Part shown: positions 49,001 through 59,700 of the stretch, in pieces
Layout: each line of letters starts with the position of its first letter
Position numbering within the stretch: the stretch's first letter is position 1
Assembly: GCA_013400155.1 (NCBI GenBank)
Contig: VXBM01000043.1
Location: 1,527,900 to 1,591,899, forward strand
Length of the DNA stretch: 64,000 bases
DNA from: Helopsaltes ochotensis
Taxonomy: Eukaryota > Chordata > Aves > Passeriformes > Locustellidae
Direction: 5' to 3'
Made by a program: the position numbers and the translations under genes
Notes under the pieces: generated by a model
Database searches by the model: none
What the model was told of the DNA's origin: nothing
Seen by the model: the letters and a program-made list of their open reading frames with translations, nothing else

Positions 49001-50026
49001 AATGAAACACTGATGATGATCTATGTTCAGCCAGACCACAGAACAAGAAGACATTAAAAGTTGTACTATTTTTTTTAAGTTTGCTTGCCCTTGCCTGCAG
49101 CTGCCCTTGCATGTAGAAGTAAGTCTGTGGATAAATAATTTTGGTTTTAATTCTCTTCTAAGCTGACATAGCTTAAGTCACCATTCAGTAATCATTCTCT
49201 ATTAATTCCCTCTATGCACCTCCTGGTCTAAATTTAATTTATGTAGTAAATGAGAAATTTCATGTGCATTAAGTGTATATTTACATTGTCATTTTCTGTA
49301 TCAGAAACTTAATTATGGAGGTTATTGTTAATTACCAGTGGTGATTGCTGCTTTAACTTAATTTATAAATCATACTTTGTTTTTTATATAGGAAATAAAT
49401 GCCTCAAATTTTGTCAATTTTGTATAACCCTTCATCCCCCCTTTTTTAACCTGATTGGATTGTCCTTCCTGAATGAATTAAATTTTGCTCTACACAGCCC
49501 TGAGGGGGAGGATCATCTACAATTTTTACATTGTACAGTATTGTGAATTATTTCAGGAGACATAGATGATTATGACACAATGGCACAAACCTGCATGTAT
49601 GAACATCGGCCTTCAAAAACCCTTTCTCCAATATATGAGATGGATGTTGGGGAAGCAATTGAGCAGAGGATGGATACAGAAACAGCAGTTCTAGAGATGG
49701 ATTTTGAAGATCAACAGTTTGCAGAACAGGACTGGACTCTACTCAGGCAATTGTTATCTGAGCAGGACTCAAATATAGATTTCAAAAACTCTGTTCCTGA
49801 AGACCTTAACTTAGCACAATGTCTTATCAATCAGACACTGTTTCTGGCACGAGATGGTTCAAATCCTCAGGGTACCTCACAAGTTGACACATTCAGTCGG
49901 TGGACTGAACTCATGTCTCCACTTGACGATTCCTCAGCAAGCATTACAGTGGCAAGCTTTTCATCTGAAGACTGTTCAACCCCTCAAGGGGAATGGACAA
50001 TTCTTGAACTGGAAACCCATCATTAA
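15974..50026 (+). CDS. BTBD8: BTBD8 (BTBD8/KIAA1107, APache), 5'-truncated by gap, 18 exons
   Basis: Two-BTB protein whose long form includes the region once annotated separately as KIAA1107, also called APache, an AP2-interacting protein of clathrin-mediated endocytosis and synaptic vesicle traffic. Eighteen exons join with matching phases into 1,735 visible codons and a stop. The order is: BTB1 (visible residues about 17-75), linker, BTB2 (about 172-280), a helical BACK-like region (about 280-515), Lys/Ser/Thr-rich segments (515-802), a large acidic Ser/Thr-rich exon (803-1579) and a conserved C-terminal exon (1580-1735). The N-terminus, including the Met, is lost in the gap. Function is from the mammalian family; no AP2-binding motif was assigned here. 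Every visible exon is open and has GT/AG borders. Confidence 0.94.
16080..16250 (+). CDS. BTBD8: BTBD8 exon 2 (BTB1 core)
   Basis: 171 GC-rich nt after a 76-bp intron. Encodes LLAEGTHSDVTFRVGGEEV, then RLHRAVLLARAP, the BTB signature (DVTF...HRAVLLAR). Ends after two bases of Arg, with donor gtgagt. Confidence 0.92.
16251..24546 (+). other. BTBD8 intron 2
   Basis: The largest intron of the window (8.3 kb). Contains a CR1 fragment at 21505-21905, T-rich tracts near 17795-17830 and 23160-23190, and no other recognisable gene or repeat. Confidence 0.7.
21505..21905 (+). mobile_element. CR1 LINE fragment with internal rearrangement
   Basis: The first about 80 bases resemble the CR1 reverse-transcriptase 3' coding region (gtggataaggaattggctgg). 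From about 21590 the sequence resembles a more 3' CR1 stretch (agcctggagaagagaaggct). The join implies an internal deletion. Sense orientation is +. No intact frame remains. Confidence 0.7.
24547..24797 (+). CDS. BTBD8: BTBD8 exon 3
   Basis: 251 nt. Completes Arg, then ILYSSDINLKEIEELFARKI, the end of BTB1, and continues into a poorly conserved polar linker ending GVEEEIPEAVIDTKSDKAA. Acceptor tctag, donor gtaggt. Confidence 0.93.
24798..25670 (+). other. BTBD8 intron 3
   Basis: 0.9-kb intron with a moderately GC-rich stretch at about 24960-25400. No repeat family identified. Confidence 0.65.
25671..25788 (+). CDS. BTBD8: BTBD8 exon 4 (start of BTB2)
   Basis: 118 nt encoding GEDLLMLYKKSCCPDINICV, then EGKDFQAH, the opening of the second BTB domain. 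Donor gtacat. Confidence 0.95.
25789..28778 (+). other. BTBD8 intron 4
   Basis: 3.0-kb AT-rich intron ending in tctctcag. Nothing recognised. Confidence 0.7.
28779..28868 (+). CDS. BTBD8: BTBD8 exon 5
   Basis: 90 nt encoding AILCARSSYFAAMLNGSWAE, then SSQEHITLQG, the BTB2 core (HRAIL.ARS.YF..ML). Donor gtaagt. Confidence 0.97.
28869..30965 (+). other. BTBD8 intron 5
   Basis: 2.1-kb AT-rich intron. Nothing recognised. Confidence 0.7.
30966..31046 (+). CDS. BTBD8: BTBD8 exon 6
   Basis: 81 nt encoding ISHAEMNVILHFIYGAILDF, then PDEVDVG, the BTB2 helix-strand that carries the FIYGG-like motif. Donor gtatac. Confidence 0.96.
31047..32084 (+). other. BTBD8 intron 6
   Basis: 1.0-kb AT-rich intron. 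Nothing recognised. Confidence 0.7.
32085..32181 (+). CDS. BTBD8: BTBD8 exon 7
   Basis: 97 nt encoding RMLGIADMYGLDGLKEVAIY, then ILKRDYCNFFQK. ADMYGL.GLKE is the typical end of a BTB domain. Phase 0 end. Confidence 0.97.
32182..32806 (+). other. BTBD8 intron 7
   Basis: 0.6-kb AT-rich intron. Nothing recognised. Confidence 0.7.
32807..32895 (+). CDS. BTBD8: BTBD8 exon 8
   Basis: 89 nt encoding PVPGKQQPVLECMAIAHSFG, then VENLYAACM, a helical post-BTB region. Donor gtaagt. Confidence 0.94.
33105..33207 (+). CDS. BTBD8: BTBD8 exon 9
   Basis: 103 nt encoding WVAKHFARCFSEKSFANLPT, then ELQNNCLVMLINSL. Acceptor acag, donor gtaagt. Follows a 209-bp intron. Confidence 0.96.
33483..33617 (+). mobile_element. 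CR1 LINE 3' fragment
   Basis: About 135 bases of CR1 3' end (gttcaaggccagattggat, then a tail in tatgattctctgattctg, the CR1 terminal octamer-like repeat). + orientation, diverged. Confidence 0.85.
34540..34771 (+). mobile_element. CR1 LINE 3' fragment, different subfamily
   Basis: Recognised by ggttggatattaggtaaagg, ggcactggaacaggctcccc and caggagttggactcgatgat, ending in gtgattctgtgat. + orientation. The 5' limit may extend to about 34485. Confidence 0.85.
37206..37388 (+). CDS. BTBD8: BTBD8 exon 10
   Basis: 183 nt in phase 0 encoding NHKNAAFRLMESDRLINSLP, then RVKWTEAAVALASRLHEEC and the VANFLQVVQSEGFSVLLQ segment. The acceptor is tttcaag, a slightly weak AAG site. Confidence 0.95.
37389..38168 (+). 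other. BTBD8 intron 10
   Basis: 0.8-kb intron with two adjacent A-runs near 37494-37528. Nothing else recognised. Confidence 0.7.
38169..38306 (+). CDS. BTBD8: BTBD8 exon 11
   Basis: 138 nt in phase 0 encoding AQAMSSKPDLLELISNAIEK, then the NENSCLLLVAVDMLLDSA segment. Acceptor cctcag, donor gtaggt. Confidence 0.95.
38307..39323 (+). other. BTBD8 intron 11
   Basis: 1.0-kb AT-rich intron. Nothing recognised. Confidence 0.7.
39324..39453 (+). CDS. BTBD8: BTBD8 exon 12
   Basis: 130 nt encoding GFTCKIQALRDKLWVFLVQS, then FYAVRHTEGWKLMRPDHQQ. Strongly conserved. Ends after one base of Ala, with donor gtatgt. Confidence 0.97.
39454..41997 (+). other. BTBD8 intron 12
   Basis: 2.5-kb intron. About 39800-40030 is of more balanced composition than its flanks and could be a conserved noncoding element, but no comparison is possible here. 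No gene or repeat recognised. Confidence 0.6.
41998..42059 (+). CDS. BTBD8: BTBD8 exon 13
   Basis: 62 nt encoding AFDKGDDRRLGKKPVFTSSQ. Phase 0 end, donor gtaaac. Confidence 0.95.
42060..43111 (+). other. BTBD8 intron 13
   Basis: 1.05-kb intron with a compound (TG)n(TA)n microsatellite at about 42940-42973. Nothing else recognised. Confidence 0.7.
42940..42973 (+). repeat. (TG)n(TA)n microsatellite
   Basis: Interrupted TG repeats running directly into TA repeats, about 34 bases. Confidence 0.9.
43112..43745 (+). CDS. BTBD8: BTBD8 exon 14 (Lys/Ser-rich)
   Basis: 634 nt in frame from exon 13. It opens LNKTATASVGIRSTSWAEHS and KKDCWGDCS, then becomes a low-complexity Lys/Ser/Thr region, presumably disordered. 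The split with exon 15 falls inside a Val codon. In the older annotation this belongs to the KIAA1107 part. Confidence 0.92.
43746..44046 (+). other. BTBD8 intron 14
   Basis: 0.3-kb intron. Nothing recognised. Confidence 0.7.
44047..44137 (+). CDS. BTBD8: BTBD8 exon 15
   Basis: 91 nt encoding MKTKASVKVSNGVTTKKKKT, then ELEANVTAS. An 11-A homopolymer at 44094-44104 lies in the coding frame (four Lys). The frame closes correctly with this count. Donor gtatgt. Confidence 0.88.
44138..44708 (+). other. BTBD8 intron 15
   Basis: 0.6-kb AT-rich intron with a TA-rich stretch near 44505-44560. Nothing else recognised. Confidence 0.7.
44709..44848 (+). CDS. BTBD8: BTBD8 exon 16
   Basis: 140 nt encoding LTKKPTGKGCNEQNVQAVLK, then KKGNVSTNSAAQQKTQNTP, a polar low-complexity region. 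Acceptor ttgcag, donor gtaaag. Confidence 0.88.
44849..45887 (+). other. BTBD8 intron 16
   Basis: 1.0-kb intron. Nothing recognised. The long open frame that begins at 45791 enters from this intron by chance. The exon proper starts after ttgttag at 45887. Confidence 0.7.
45888..48218 (+). CDS. BTBD8: BTBD8 exon 17 (giant exon, APache region)
   Basis: 2,331 nt with no stop. The start was chosen at acceptor tttgttag because its phase (G|GA) matches exon 16; the upstream ATG at 45791 is intronic. The encoded sequence is acidic and Ser/Thr/Glu-rich, presumably disordered, with conserved-looking patches: CHDFLGRSSSDTSTPEELK, the YDSSLRIEVKMKKEGSDLF run, SDDEIPRKRPEIWS and VSFFYHGKTFFSRYSLE. The donor is gtaatg at 48219, inside Gly. 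Splicing there removes the in-frame stop at 48233-48235. Confidence 0.94.
48219..49556 (+). other. BTBD8 intron 17
   Basis: 1.3-kb AT-rich intron ending in tttcag. If it were retained, translation would stop within six codons. Nothing else recognised. Confidence 0.75.
49557..50026 (+). CDS. BTBD8: BTBD8 exon 18 (terminal exon)
   Basis: 470 nt. Completes Gly, then DIDDYDTMAQTCMYEHRPSK, a central acidic helix around MDFEDQQFAEQDWTLLRQLL, and the C-terminus GEWTILELETHH. Stop TAA at 50024-50026. Confidence 0.95.
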
Positions 50027-50700
50027 GGTGTCAGCTGTTTGCAACTGAACTCCAACCCACTCCCCAAATCTATTTTTGATGAGTTGTTTCCGTACCATAA
50101 TGAAATACTGCATCAGTCAAGAACGAGCAATTCTTGATACTGAGGCAATCTTTCTGATAAAATGAGGTAAATATGTTAACTTATCATCTAGATTTAATCA
50201 CAAGTACAACAATTTTTCAAGACTTAAATGTATGTCTTTTCTAAAAATGAACTTTGAGCATGTATTTTCTAGAATTGTTAGAAAAACTAGATGACATGAA
50301 AAAAAAGTCTGGGTTTCCACCCTCTCTTTTATTTTCCTTTTTGACATTTAATGTTCTCATTGATCAAAAATTTAAAGATGAATGCACTATTAGTAGAGCT
50401 ATTTCTCTCCTTCCCCCCCCCCCCATATGGTGACTTCATTTTACAACAATAAAGGTTCAGAATTGTTGTGTCAAAAGGTGATGTGTGCCAACACTACTTT
50501 AACTGACAGAAAAACATACTTACATTCAAAGAAAATGTTTCAATCTGAATCTGCCTTGGGCCTTATTAATATGAGCAGCTTGTTTCATCTGTTTCTTCCA
50601 CGTTTGATTTTTGTATTTTGGTTTGTTTTGTTTAGAAGTTTCCAATAAATTTTTTAATTGCCTTTTCTTCAAATATAAGACTTCAGAGGGTCTGTGCTGT
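50027..50700 (+). other. BTBD8: BTBD8 3' UTR (proximal)
   Basis: Follows the stop. Contains a run of 12 C at 50413-50424 and two AATAAA hexamers, at 50448-50453 and 50644-50649. The true end is not determined. A further AATAAA lies at 51634-51639. Confidence 0.55.
50644..50649 (+). terminator. BTBD8: Candidate BTBD8 polyadenylation signal
   Basis: AATAAA followed by a T-rich stretch (ttttttaattgccttttc), a plausible downstream element. The hexamer at 50448 is an alternative. Confidence 0.4.
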
Positions 50701-53700
50701 ATGAAGACTACTGTATCTTTCATGAAAATGCACATATTAAGGTAAATATTTTAAATGGCATAGTGCATGAATTCAAAGGAGTTGGTAGAATGTTGCTCCT
50801 GCTCTAAGAAACAGCATGTCTGATGTCTCTAAAAGTACCCCTGAATCTGAAGTTGTGGTCAGTGTTATATCTGAAGTCTGATGTTAGCTAGAATTACCTT
50901 CAGGCATTAATTAATGACATGTGCACGTTCTCATGCTAAGGTATAGCAAGATGCTCAGGAATTTGGTTTTTGTGTTTTCATAGATGCCACATTTTTGGGA
51001 GTGGTAATAGGATTCTTGCATCTTCATTATTATCTCTAGTGTAGCTTTTATAAAATTGAGACTAAATATCACCATAACCTTTCTTTTGACTCAGAGTGAA
51101 ATAGTATATACAGATCATTTTGCTGCTTTTCTCTCTTTGGGTGTGGATAGGACTGATTATTGTCTTTTCTGATTGAAAGGGGAGAAAGAAGTGAGAAACT
51201 TTTTGTAATTCTTACCAAGTCAGAACTCCTGAAGCATACAGGGGTTTTTTTCCCTGCAAAGGTTGGACCCTCTTAAGATATCTGCATTATGGAAACAGTA
51301 GAGCTTGTCTTTCACACAGCTTAAAATCTAAAAAGGAAGTATTCTACCTCCTCTTAGTCATTAACAGAAGTGCCTTCAGAAGTGGGTGCCATTTAGGAGT
51401 AAAAAGCTACTAACATTCTATTTTGGTTGAAACTATCGAAGTATACAACTTAAGCTGACTGTAACCACTGATAATATGTTCCATTTTGCAAGCTTTTGCA
51501 CAATTCCAGCAGTGCACCTTAACTTACTTGACAAACTTCATCTCTTTCTGTTTATAGTCAGAAACTCATTTCTGTGGCAATATAAACTTCCCCTAGTGAA
51601 TGATTAAAGAAGTAATGACTTAGGATTTGACAGAATAAAGGTTTTTGAGGAAAATAATTCATCTAGCAAGGCATTTTGTTGAATTTCTGGTACAAAAGTG
51701 AAAGTAATATTTTATTCTCAAAATGAATGGAGGAAGAATTTTATCGTGTTCTTTAATACCTTTTAGCAGCAGCATAAATAGTCCAAGATATTGTAATTCA
51801 AAATATTATAAATGTAATACTCTCTATTTAACCCAGTCTTCATATTGAGGGAGTTAGAAAAACCTTTAGAAATGCCAAACATCAAGAAAAGCTGTTTTTC
51901 ACCTTCAGCCTTTACAAGGTACATCAATAGCTGATAATCTTTTGGATAAAATAAAGATCTATATTACTTGCCATAGTAAAAGATGAAGCTCAAGAGAAGC
52001 TCTTACAGAAGGCTAAGGAATAGTGTTTTTCAATGTGTATAAAGCACTAAAGTAAAAGTGGTTTTCCAAAAGGTCTAATCGGGTTTAAAATCCTGATGAT
52101 ATTCTGACAGTGAGCATTCACATGTTAAAGAAGATGAAGTGGTGGAAAGGAGAAGTGACAGAAAGTGAAAGAAGGGATCCTTTTGTCCATTTTTTACTTT
52201 GCTCATATTTTTAACTTCTTACTAAATTGATAAAGTGACACTGAAAATTGACACAAAATTTCAAGTTTATTGTATGAAATACAATCACATACAGGTTTTT
52301 TCTAATTGTGTTTTTTGTCTTTGCATTTACTTTTTCAGTTGTATCAAAATTAAATTAGCTTCTCTCTTCAAGTCCCCAGTGATGTTGTTGCAATTCCTTT
52401 AACAGTTTTGCAGCAGACCACTGATTAGGGTACGGTATTGTTCAGTTGGTACATAGCAGCCATAGAATTCAGCTTCCCACAGCCTAATAATGTCTGTAGA
52501 AGTAGCAGGAATTGAGAGTGGTATTGTTTTTAATTTGCGTTACTGGAGTGCCTGTGAGGCTTAATCAGACCAGCATCCCACTGGCTAGACATTGTACAAA
52601 CAAAGAGCAAAAACAAAGACTTCCCACAGAGTAGTTAGAATCTAAGATAAGACAAAAGACAAAAAATAAAAAAAAAAAGGCACATGAATGGAAAAGTAAA
52701 ATGACAGTGTCAATATTTGTCTGGCTGGTTAGCAGTGGTTTCAGCACATCATCAGTTTAAATAGTATTTTTTTCTCCTGTATGCATTATGAGAAGGGGAA
52801 GCTTTAGGGTGAGAATTGAAGGCTGTATAACAAGGGAGCTGGAAGAATGTATATTCCTGACCAGCCTCATGTGCTGCCTAAACTGTTTGACCCTGACCTC
52901 ATTCAGGAGAATATTCAAGCTTTAAGCCAGTTGTAGGTTTAAGCCAGCTATTTGTTTAATTGCATCAGTCCCTTGAGTTCTTTGGAGTCCTCCTGGCAGT
53001 GATTTTGTCACTGTATTCAGCCTCTTCTCCAAAACATGAGAGAATGGATAAAGGTTTGTTTGAAAATTTCATAGAGAATCAAAGCCGGTGCCATGGGCTC
53101 CAAGTGAATAGTGATTATGAGGTCCTGAAAGGCCTCTAAAGCAAAGCCAAGGTAGATACATCTGATGAAACAGTGAAAAGGCATCAGTGAGGAAACTAAA
53201 AAGTTGGCATAGTCAGAATACTACCCTTGCAGTAGTATTTGGAGTAAGAGCAGTGAAATTGCTTTGTCAAAGCCTGAGAAGACAACGTTGCAGTTAACAG
53301 GTGACAGTGACAGCTTACCTGAGATTGTTCTGTGAATGGGCAAAAATGTCCGTATCCTACAGACAGTAACACCAATTTAGTAAACTGTTAGTGAAATTTA
53401 AAGGAGAAGACTTAGAAATCAGTCTCAGATAATAACCCTGATTTGGCCTACCTTGAATGACATGTTACAAAAGTGAAAAATAAGGAAAGATGTTTTACAT
53501 GTATGAATGTGTTAAGAAAAGACTGGACCTCCAAAAGTGATAACTGTAGGCATAATTACTTTTTTTTTTTCACTTGCAGAGTTAGAGTCTAGTCTGAACT
53601 GGAGAAACAGCTCTGCAGGGTTTTTAAATATAAATAATAGCTAAAATTGTATTTGTGGAGTAAGTCACCAACAGGCATATTGCAGACAGAAAATGGAAGG

Positions 53701-56700
53701 CCAGATGCTTGGAACCATATCCTTGGAAGGAAGGTGAGGAAGGGGGATGTTCTGCCAGATAATCTATTAAAAAATAAATTAGGGAAGCAAAGGAAATAAA
53801 AAGATGGAGGCAGGAGTCAAACGAGGATGAGAGGATTTAAGGAAAACTGCACCACTGGCTTCATTGAACATAGCCCATAGGGCAGATGAGTATAAAATAC
53901 CAGTTTTGAGGTTGATTAGGAAAGTGTTCCTAGGGGCTATGGTCAAAGTAAGAGATGGCCCACAGAGTCCAGGGCAGCAGACAGCAGTTTGGTAGAGCCT
54001 GACAGAACTGCAGGGTGGAAACTGAGCCTAACCACTAAGAGAGAAACAACAGTTAGAAAAGCAGATCAGTTAATAATAGATTTTGGGTTGCTTTTTCAAT
54101 GCATGAGATCATATCATGTTTATATAGTGTAGCAAAAGAAATGCAGAGGCTGAGACATAGTGAAGATCAGAAGGGATAAGTAAGCATGAAATGAGATCAG
54201 CAGGCAGTCTGGACTGCTACAAGTGATCAGATAAGTGCATAAAAAACCCAGACATCTGCTTTTGTGGCACAGGGGTAATGGAAAGGACACTTCATAAATT
54301 TGTAAGTTTTTCCCTTAGAAAAGCTTCTTCTAGAATCAAAGAATTACAGAAAAATTTCAGAAAAATCATAGCAATACAGGAAAATGCAGGCTTGAACTGA
54401 CTTCTGAGGGTCTGTAGTCCAACCTCCTACTAAAAGCAGGGGTAACTTCAAAGTTAGATCAGGCTCTTAGGGCCTCATCAATGTCCATAGCATATAAAAT
54501 GATAATAAAGCCAGCAGGCAGAAACACAATGCTCATGGGAAACAGATATTTGAGATTAAACTATTCTCATTATAATAAAACTGCTTGAGGTGTTGTTGGA
54601 AAGTATTAATAATTGAGCACAAGAAATATGGCTAGCTTGCAATGTTTTTAAGTTCTGGATGATATGTGATTGAATGTGTTTAATAATCTTATTCCCTACT
54701 TTTTAAGGTTTTAAATTATTTCAAAATTATACTCAATTTTTGAGATGGCAAATTTTATTATTATTTTAGAAGAACTAGAGCAAGAGAACTTCCCATGTTT
54801 CTCACAAAGACTGTCCCTAGGATGTGTTCCCCTAGCTTTGTCTATCAGTTTGTTTCAGGGAATATGTTAAAAAAACCCCACATACCTCTTCTAGGTACAC
54901 AATGTAGGAGACTATTTTTTATATATTTCAATATATATTATTGCCATCTGGAAAATAATAAGTAGCATGCTCATTCTACTTTGCTCCAGAAAACCTAAAC
55001 CTTCGCATGAAGGAGATAAGACAGGCTCTTTTGTTGTTCATCTGTTGTTCAGAACCAAGACATTTAGGAATTCATTATTTCGCTTTCACTAATGTCAAAA
55101 AAACTCTCTTGTTGACCTCAGCTGAATCAGGTTCAGGGCTCATCTTTATTAATGCATGTACTAGAAATACTATTTTTCCATTATATCTATTTTGTAGTTT
55201 CCTAGTTTTACTCTGCTAATAACATTGTGCGATTTTAAGTATGACAAATTACAGCTAGAAAGAGTTCAATTTAGGAGTCATAACTGTATGCGTTCTGTTA
55301 ATATTTCATGACTGGGGTGATTTAACATTTGTACATTGATGGATGACGTTCTTGCCAGGACTACACAGGAACTGAGGACAGAAGATAAAATGAGAAGTAT
55401 TGCAGCTTTATTACAACAGGTGATTCTCTGGAAATGGGGTTTTAGATCTGAAATCAAATATAGTTAGAAGCCTTCATCTTTCACAGAAAATCCATACTGA
55501 TTTTCATCTTTCTCTCTTGAACAAAAGCTGTATGTAATATTTTTTTAAAATAAGCTTTAATGTTCAGCTTTGGAAAAATTACAGCTCAAATATCTTATTT
55601 AGCTAATTTAAAACCTAGCTTCTTCCTATTGACAACTACTGTGTGTTAAAGGAAACTAAACCTGTAACAGAGAAAGGTGATTTATCTAAAAGCTGGGTAT
55701 CAACTTGGGAAAAATACTGGATTTGGTAATTTCTTTGGGTTTTTATATTTGGTAACCAAAACCAGAAGAAGCTATGCAGAGCAGGTGTGCACACACACCT
55801 GTTTATTTCTTGCATTTGACCTTCCTTTCATACTTCTCTTTGCACTGGACGCTCCATTAAGCCACAGGTCTTTAAAGACAGAAGTGAATCCACAGCCACA
55901 TCTGCAGATTGGCTTTCAGCTTAACATTCTCTTTTCAGAAAGGGTAATGGAGCTGACACTGGGGGCAGGCACTGTGCATACTTGTCTGTTTATATGGTAC
56001 TCAGCTTAATGAGGTTCTAATCCTGATGAACCATCTGGATGCAGTTAAAGTATGAAATAATTGATAATGGAATTCCATTAAATTGCTTCCCCATTCTCCT
56101 TAAATGATTGCTCAGAAGACTGTCCAGTTACAGAAATCAAAGAACCTAACTTTCTGCATTACATACAAGAATTCTCTATTGCACAGTAAAATATGAATAC
56201 CGTATCTTCAAACACTGAAACCTCAATATCTGGAGGAGCTGACTATAACTCAGTAATTAGATACATTTAACAAGGACGCTGATGGTCAAAATAGCGTTTG
56301 TATACTTACAGATGATGACTGTTAACTGGACTAGAGGGAGTATTCTGGTGAACATGAAGAGAGGTTCACATGCACAAATTTGGGACCAGCCCAGTTACCC
56401 AGGTAGTCCATCATACTTTGCATTTATGCCCTCGAGTGACAGTGACTACTCTTTCTTACCTCCCACTGAAGTTAGTGTGAGTGGTATCAGATGCATATTT
56501 ATAAAGATCACTTTATTCAAATGTTTGGACAGAAAGACTAGTTACTGGAGTAAAAGTTTTGGCCTGTGTCCCTTAAATGTATAAAACTTTTGAGACTGAT
56601 CTCACCAACTTATTTTAACCTACACTATCCTCACCTATGCAATCCTTATGTAGGAATTCTTTCAAATTTCTTACAGTTGTGCTTAATGAAATCATTTTCA

Positions 56701-59700
56701 CTCTTCACTATTTTTTTAAATAACCCTCTTTCCAAGTGGCATGACATCCTGCCAGTAGAGTTATCAGTGTGCTTAAGATCAGTACAGATAGGACAAACCC
56801 TGTGTACATGCCAGATTCAGCGTAGGTAGTGGAAAAACTTGTTACTTTCACAGAGTGAGGTAATAGCCATGAACAAGAGACCCACCTTAAAGTCAAACTT
56901 CCTGCCTGTAACAAAATCTCCTCCTGTATCTGTAGAGAAAAAAACCCTTCAATTTCTATTTTCTGGATTATCATGTTCTAGTAACCAAGATTAAGCCAAT
57001 ATATGTATAATGGGATGCATTTGAAGAAAAGTTTGAGTCACTACCTGTAGTCCACGGCTTTATGGTTCTAGGATATTTGGATCATTCAATCCTGTGGAGG
57101 GGAGGGTGTTAAGCTCTCAAACTGAATGCTTGCATGTTTCCCACTTGCTTGCTTTCCAGACTTAGATAACAAGCTCGGGCCTAAGTAACCCTATTTTGAA
57201 ATGATTCCTTGTCAACATGGTGTTCTGTTTCCAGAATATCTGTATGGTTGCATAGTCCCACAGCCTTTCTTCCCATGCTACATACTGAAGGTTCTTAGTT
57301 GATTTCTGTATGACAGAAAATAATAAATCCTATGTGTAAATTAATGCTGAGTCATTGTACTTAATTCAACTTGTGGATTGCTGACATCAATTTTTATTTG
57401 TGCTCTATAAATGGCAAAAAAAAAAAAAGTTTAGTGAACATTCACTCCTTTTTCTCCTTTAAAGGAAAATACAGATTTTTCTTTGTGTCATCAGAGAATA
57501 GGACAGGTGATGTGTGTGTGAAGATCAACATTCAGTTTTCATATAAAAATACATAGAGAGTAAGATACCTATGTAACAGTCCCACAAAATCAAAGAACGG
57601 TGCTGATGTAGAACATACAGGATATGAGACTCGAGAGCATAGAGAAACACTAATTTGATGATAGATTTTGCCTTGTCATAAATTAGTTATTCATTCAAAT
57701 GCTTATGCCATTATCTTCATCATAGGGGAGTTCTAGTCCCAAGATCTTTCTATGCTTGCCTAAGTGGAGTTCTGTACTCTGCTTCCAGGAAATATTTGAT
57801 ATGCTGCCAGACTCAGCCCTTTTCCTTCTCTCTCCTGCACCTTCACCTCTATGTGAAATGCACCATGTGGGCAGTATGTGGGAAAGAAATGCTTCTGAGA
57901 TTTACAGCTAAGACTAGCCAAATGTCAGGAACTGTCACAGCAGAGCTAACAGTAAGCAGGGAAATAACTTCAGCTCATCAGATAGCGCAGGATCCCTCAA
58001 AAGTCCCTTTTGGGAAAGGAAATTACTGTGGAGAAGAATGCTCTGAAGAACACAGAATTCAGAAAAATCCATTTTCTTTGAGCCCAAGCTCTACTTAATT
58101 CGTGTTCTGACATTCAGGCTCAAAAAAAGAGAAAGGCAAGTCATGAAATAGTCAAATGGTATTGCAGAACAAACTTCTACCGGAACTGTCCCTTGGGCAG
58201 AGTCCCAGGGACTCAGCATGTCTCCGTGCATCAGACTTGAACCAGACAAGCATTAGGGCAGGGCAGCTCTCACTCAGGAGACAGTGCACAGTCCAGGGCC
58301 CATTCTGCCCAGAACCTTCTGTCTCAGAAAGAGTCCTATTTTTATTTGAAATACCAGCTATTGTCAAATGTAAGCGACAAGAAGAAATATATTAAGTTTC
58401 TGGTATAAATATTTGCCAACTGTAACTAAGACACATAATTTACACATGTAAATGGATAACAACTGGAGTCAAAATACTGATAGGAAGCATTTTCTATTAA
58501 GATTTGGGTTTTTCTTGCTATCCCACACTTATCCATCATTGTACTTTGATGCTTCTCAAGTGATATTCTGAGTTTGGGGGTGTCCAACTTCATGCACAGT
58601 AAGTGGCTATCATGGAAAAAAAGGTATTGGCTGGTATCCCAGGAGCCTAAATCCAGTACTCATATTTGTTTCTTTTTTGATGTAAAAATTTACCCTTTCT
58701 TTTATGTACTGCCCATCTCTAACAGTATTACGCCTAAAGAAACTGAAATCTACTCACCTGTTGAAGATATTTACTTGAGGAATCATTCTTTATTCCATTC
58801 TCTTCCCTACTACTATTTTTACTCTATCGGAATAGTTGTAATTCAATTAATGCACATATATATTAAACATAATCCAAATTATGAAGTCAGATACTGTAGT
58901 GTTACAGATCAAGTATAACCCTTACAAACAAAGCAATTCCTACTCTTTACCCCTCTCTAGTACTGAAACAAATTCATTCATTGTGTGCATAAATTCAAAA
59001 TTCATATTTACAAATGTCAGCAGGACCATCAATCCTCATCATAAAACTGCTGTATTATTTTATAATTGTACTTTAAAGTCATTTCTGATGTTAAGTCCCT
59101 GATTTCTGTATGCAGTCAGAGCACGTGGTTCCACTGTGTTACAGAACACGGTTTCAGTTTGTGGGCCCTGTCACTGCTCTCTGGAATGCTGTGGTCCAGA
59201 TACCCACTACATCTGTTATTTTCCTTTAATTTGCTGACTTTCACATTTATACTCCACAAATTCTCAAAAATTCAGTATTTGAAATGTTTTACTTACTATG
59301 TAACATAGCATGACATTTCCATACCCTTGCAGAGCAGGCTTACTCTCACTTGAGTGTTTTTGACCAACAGGAGAGGGAATCAGATGTGAATCCATGTGTT
59401 GTCTGGAAGAAAAGGAGTAATTTTTAATTTATCACAATATCTAATTATTTCTATGCCAACCAAACAACTTGCTATATAAATATATAGAATTTTTAAATAT
59501 ATATAAACGAGGTTAGTTTCTTCTATTTTAAATGTCCTATAAAGTGATTTTAAAGGAAAAGCTTTTACTAAAATATCTGATTTTTGGTAAAAATACTACT
59601 TTCAGAAGGTAGTGTGAGAAGCTAGACTCATGCCTGAGTACAGAGCAAAGCTGGATACCATTGCTTTTAATGGTTCAGCATCCCAGCTCTTCTTGACCAT

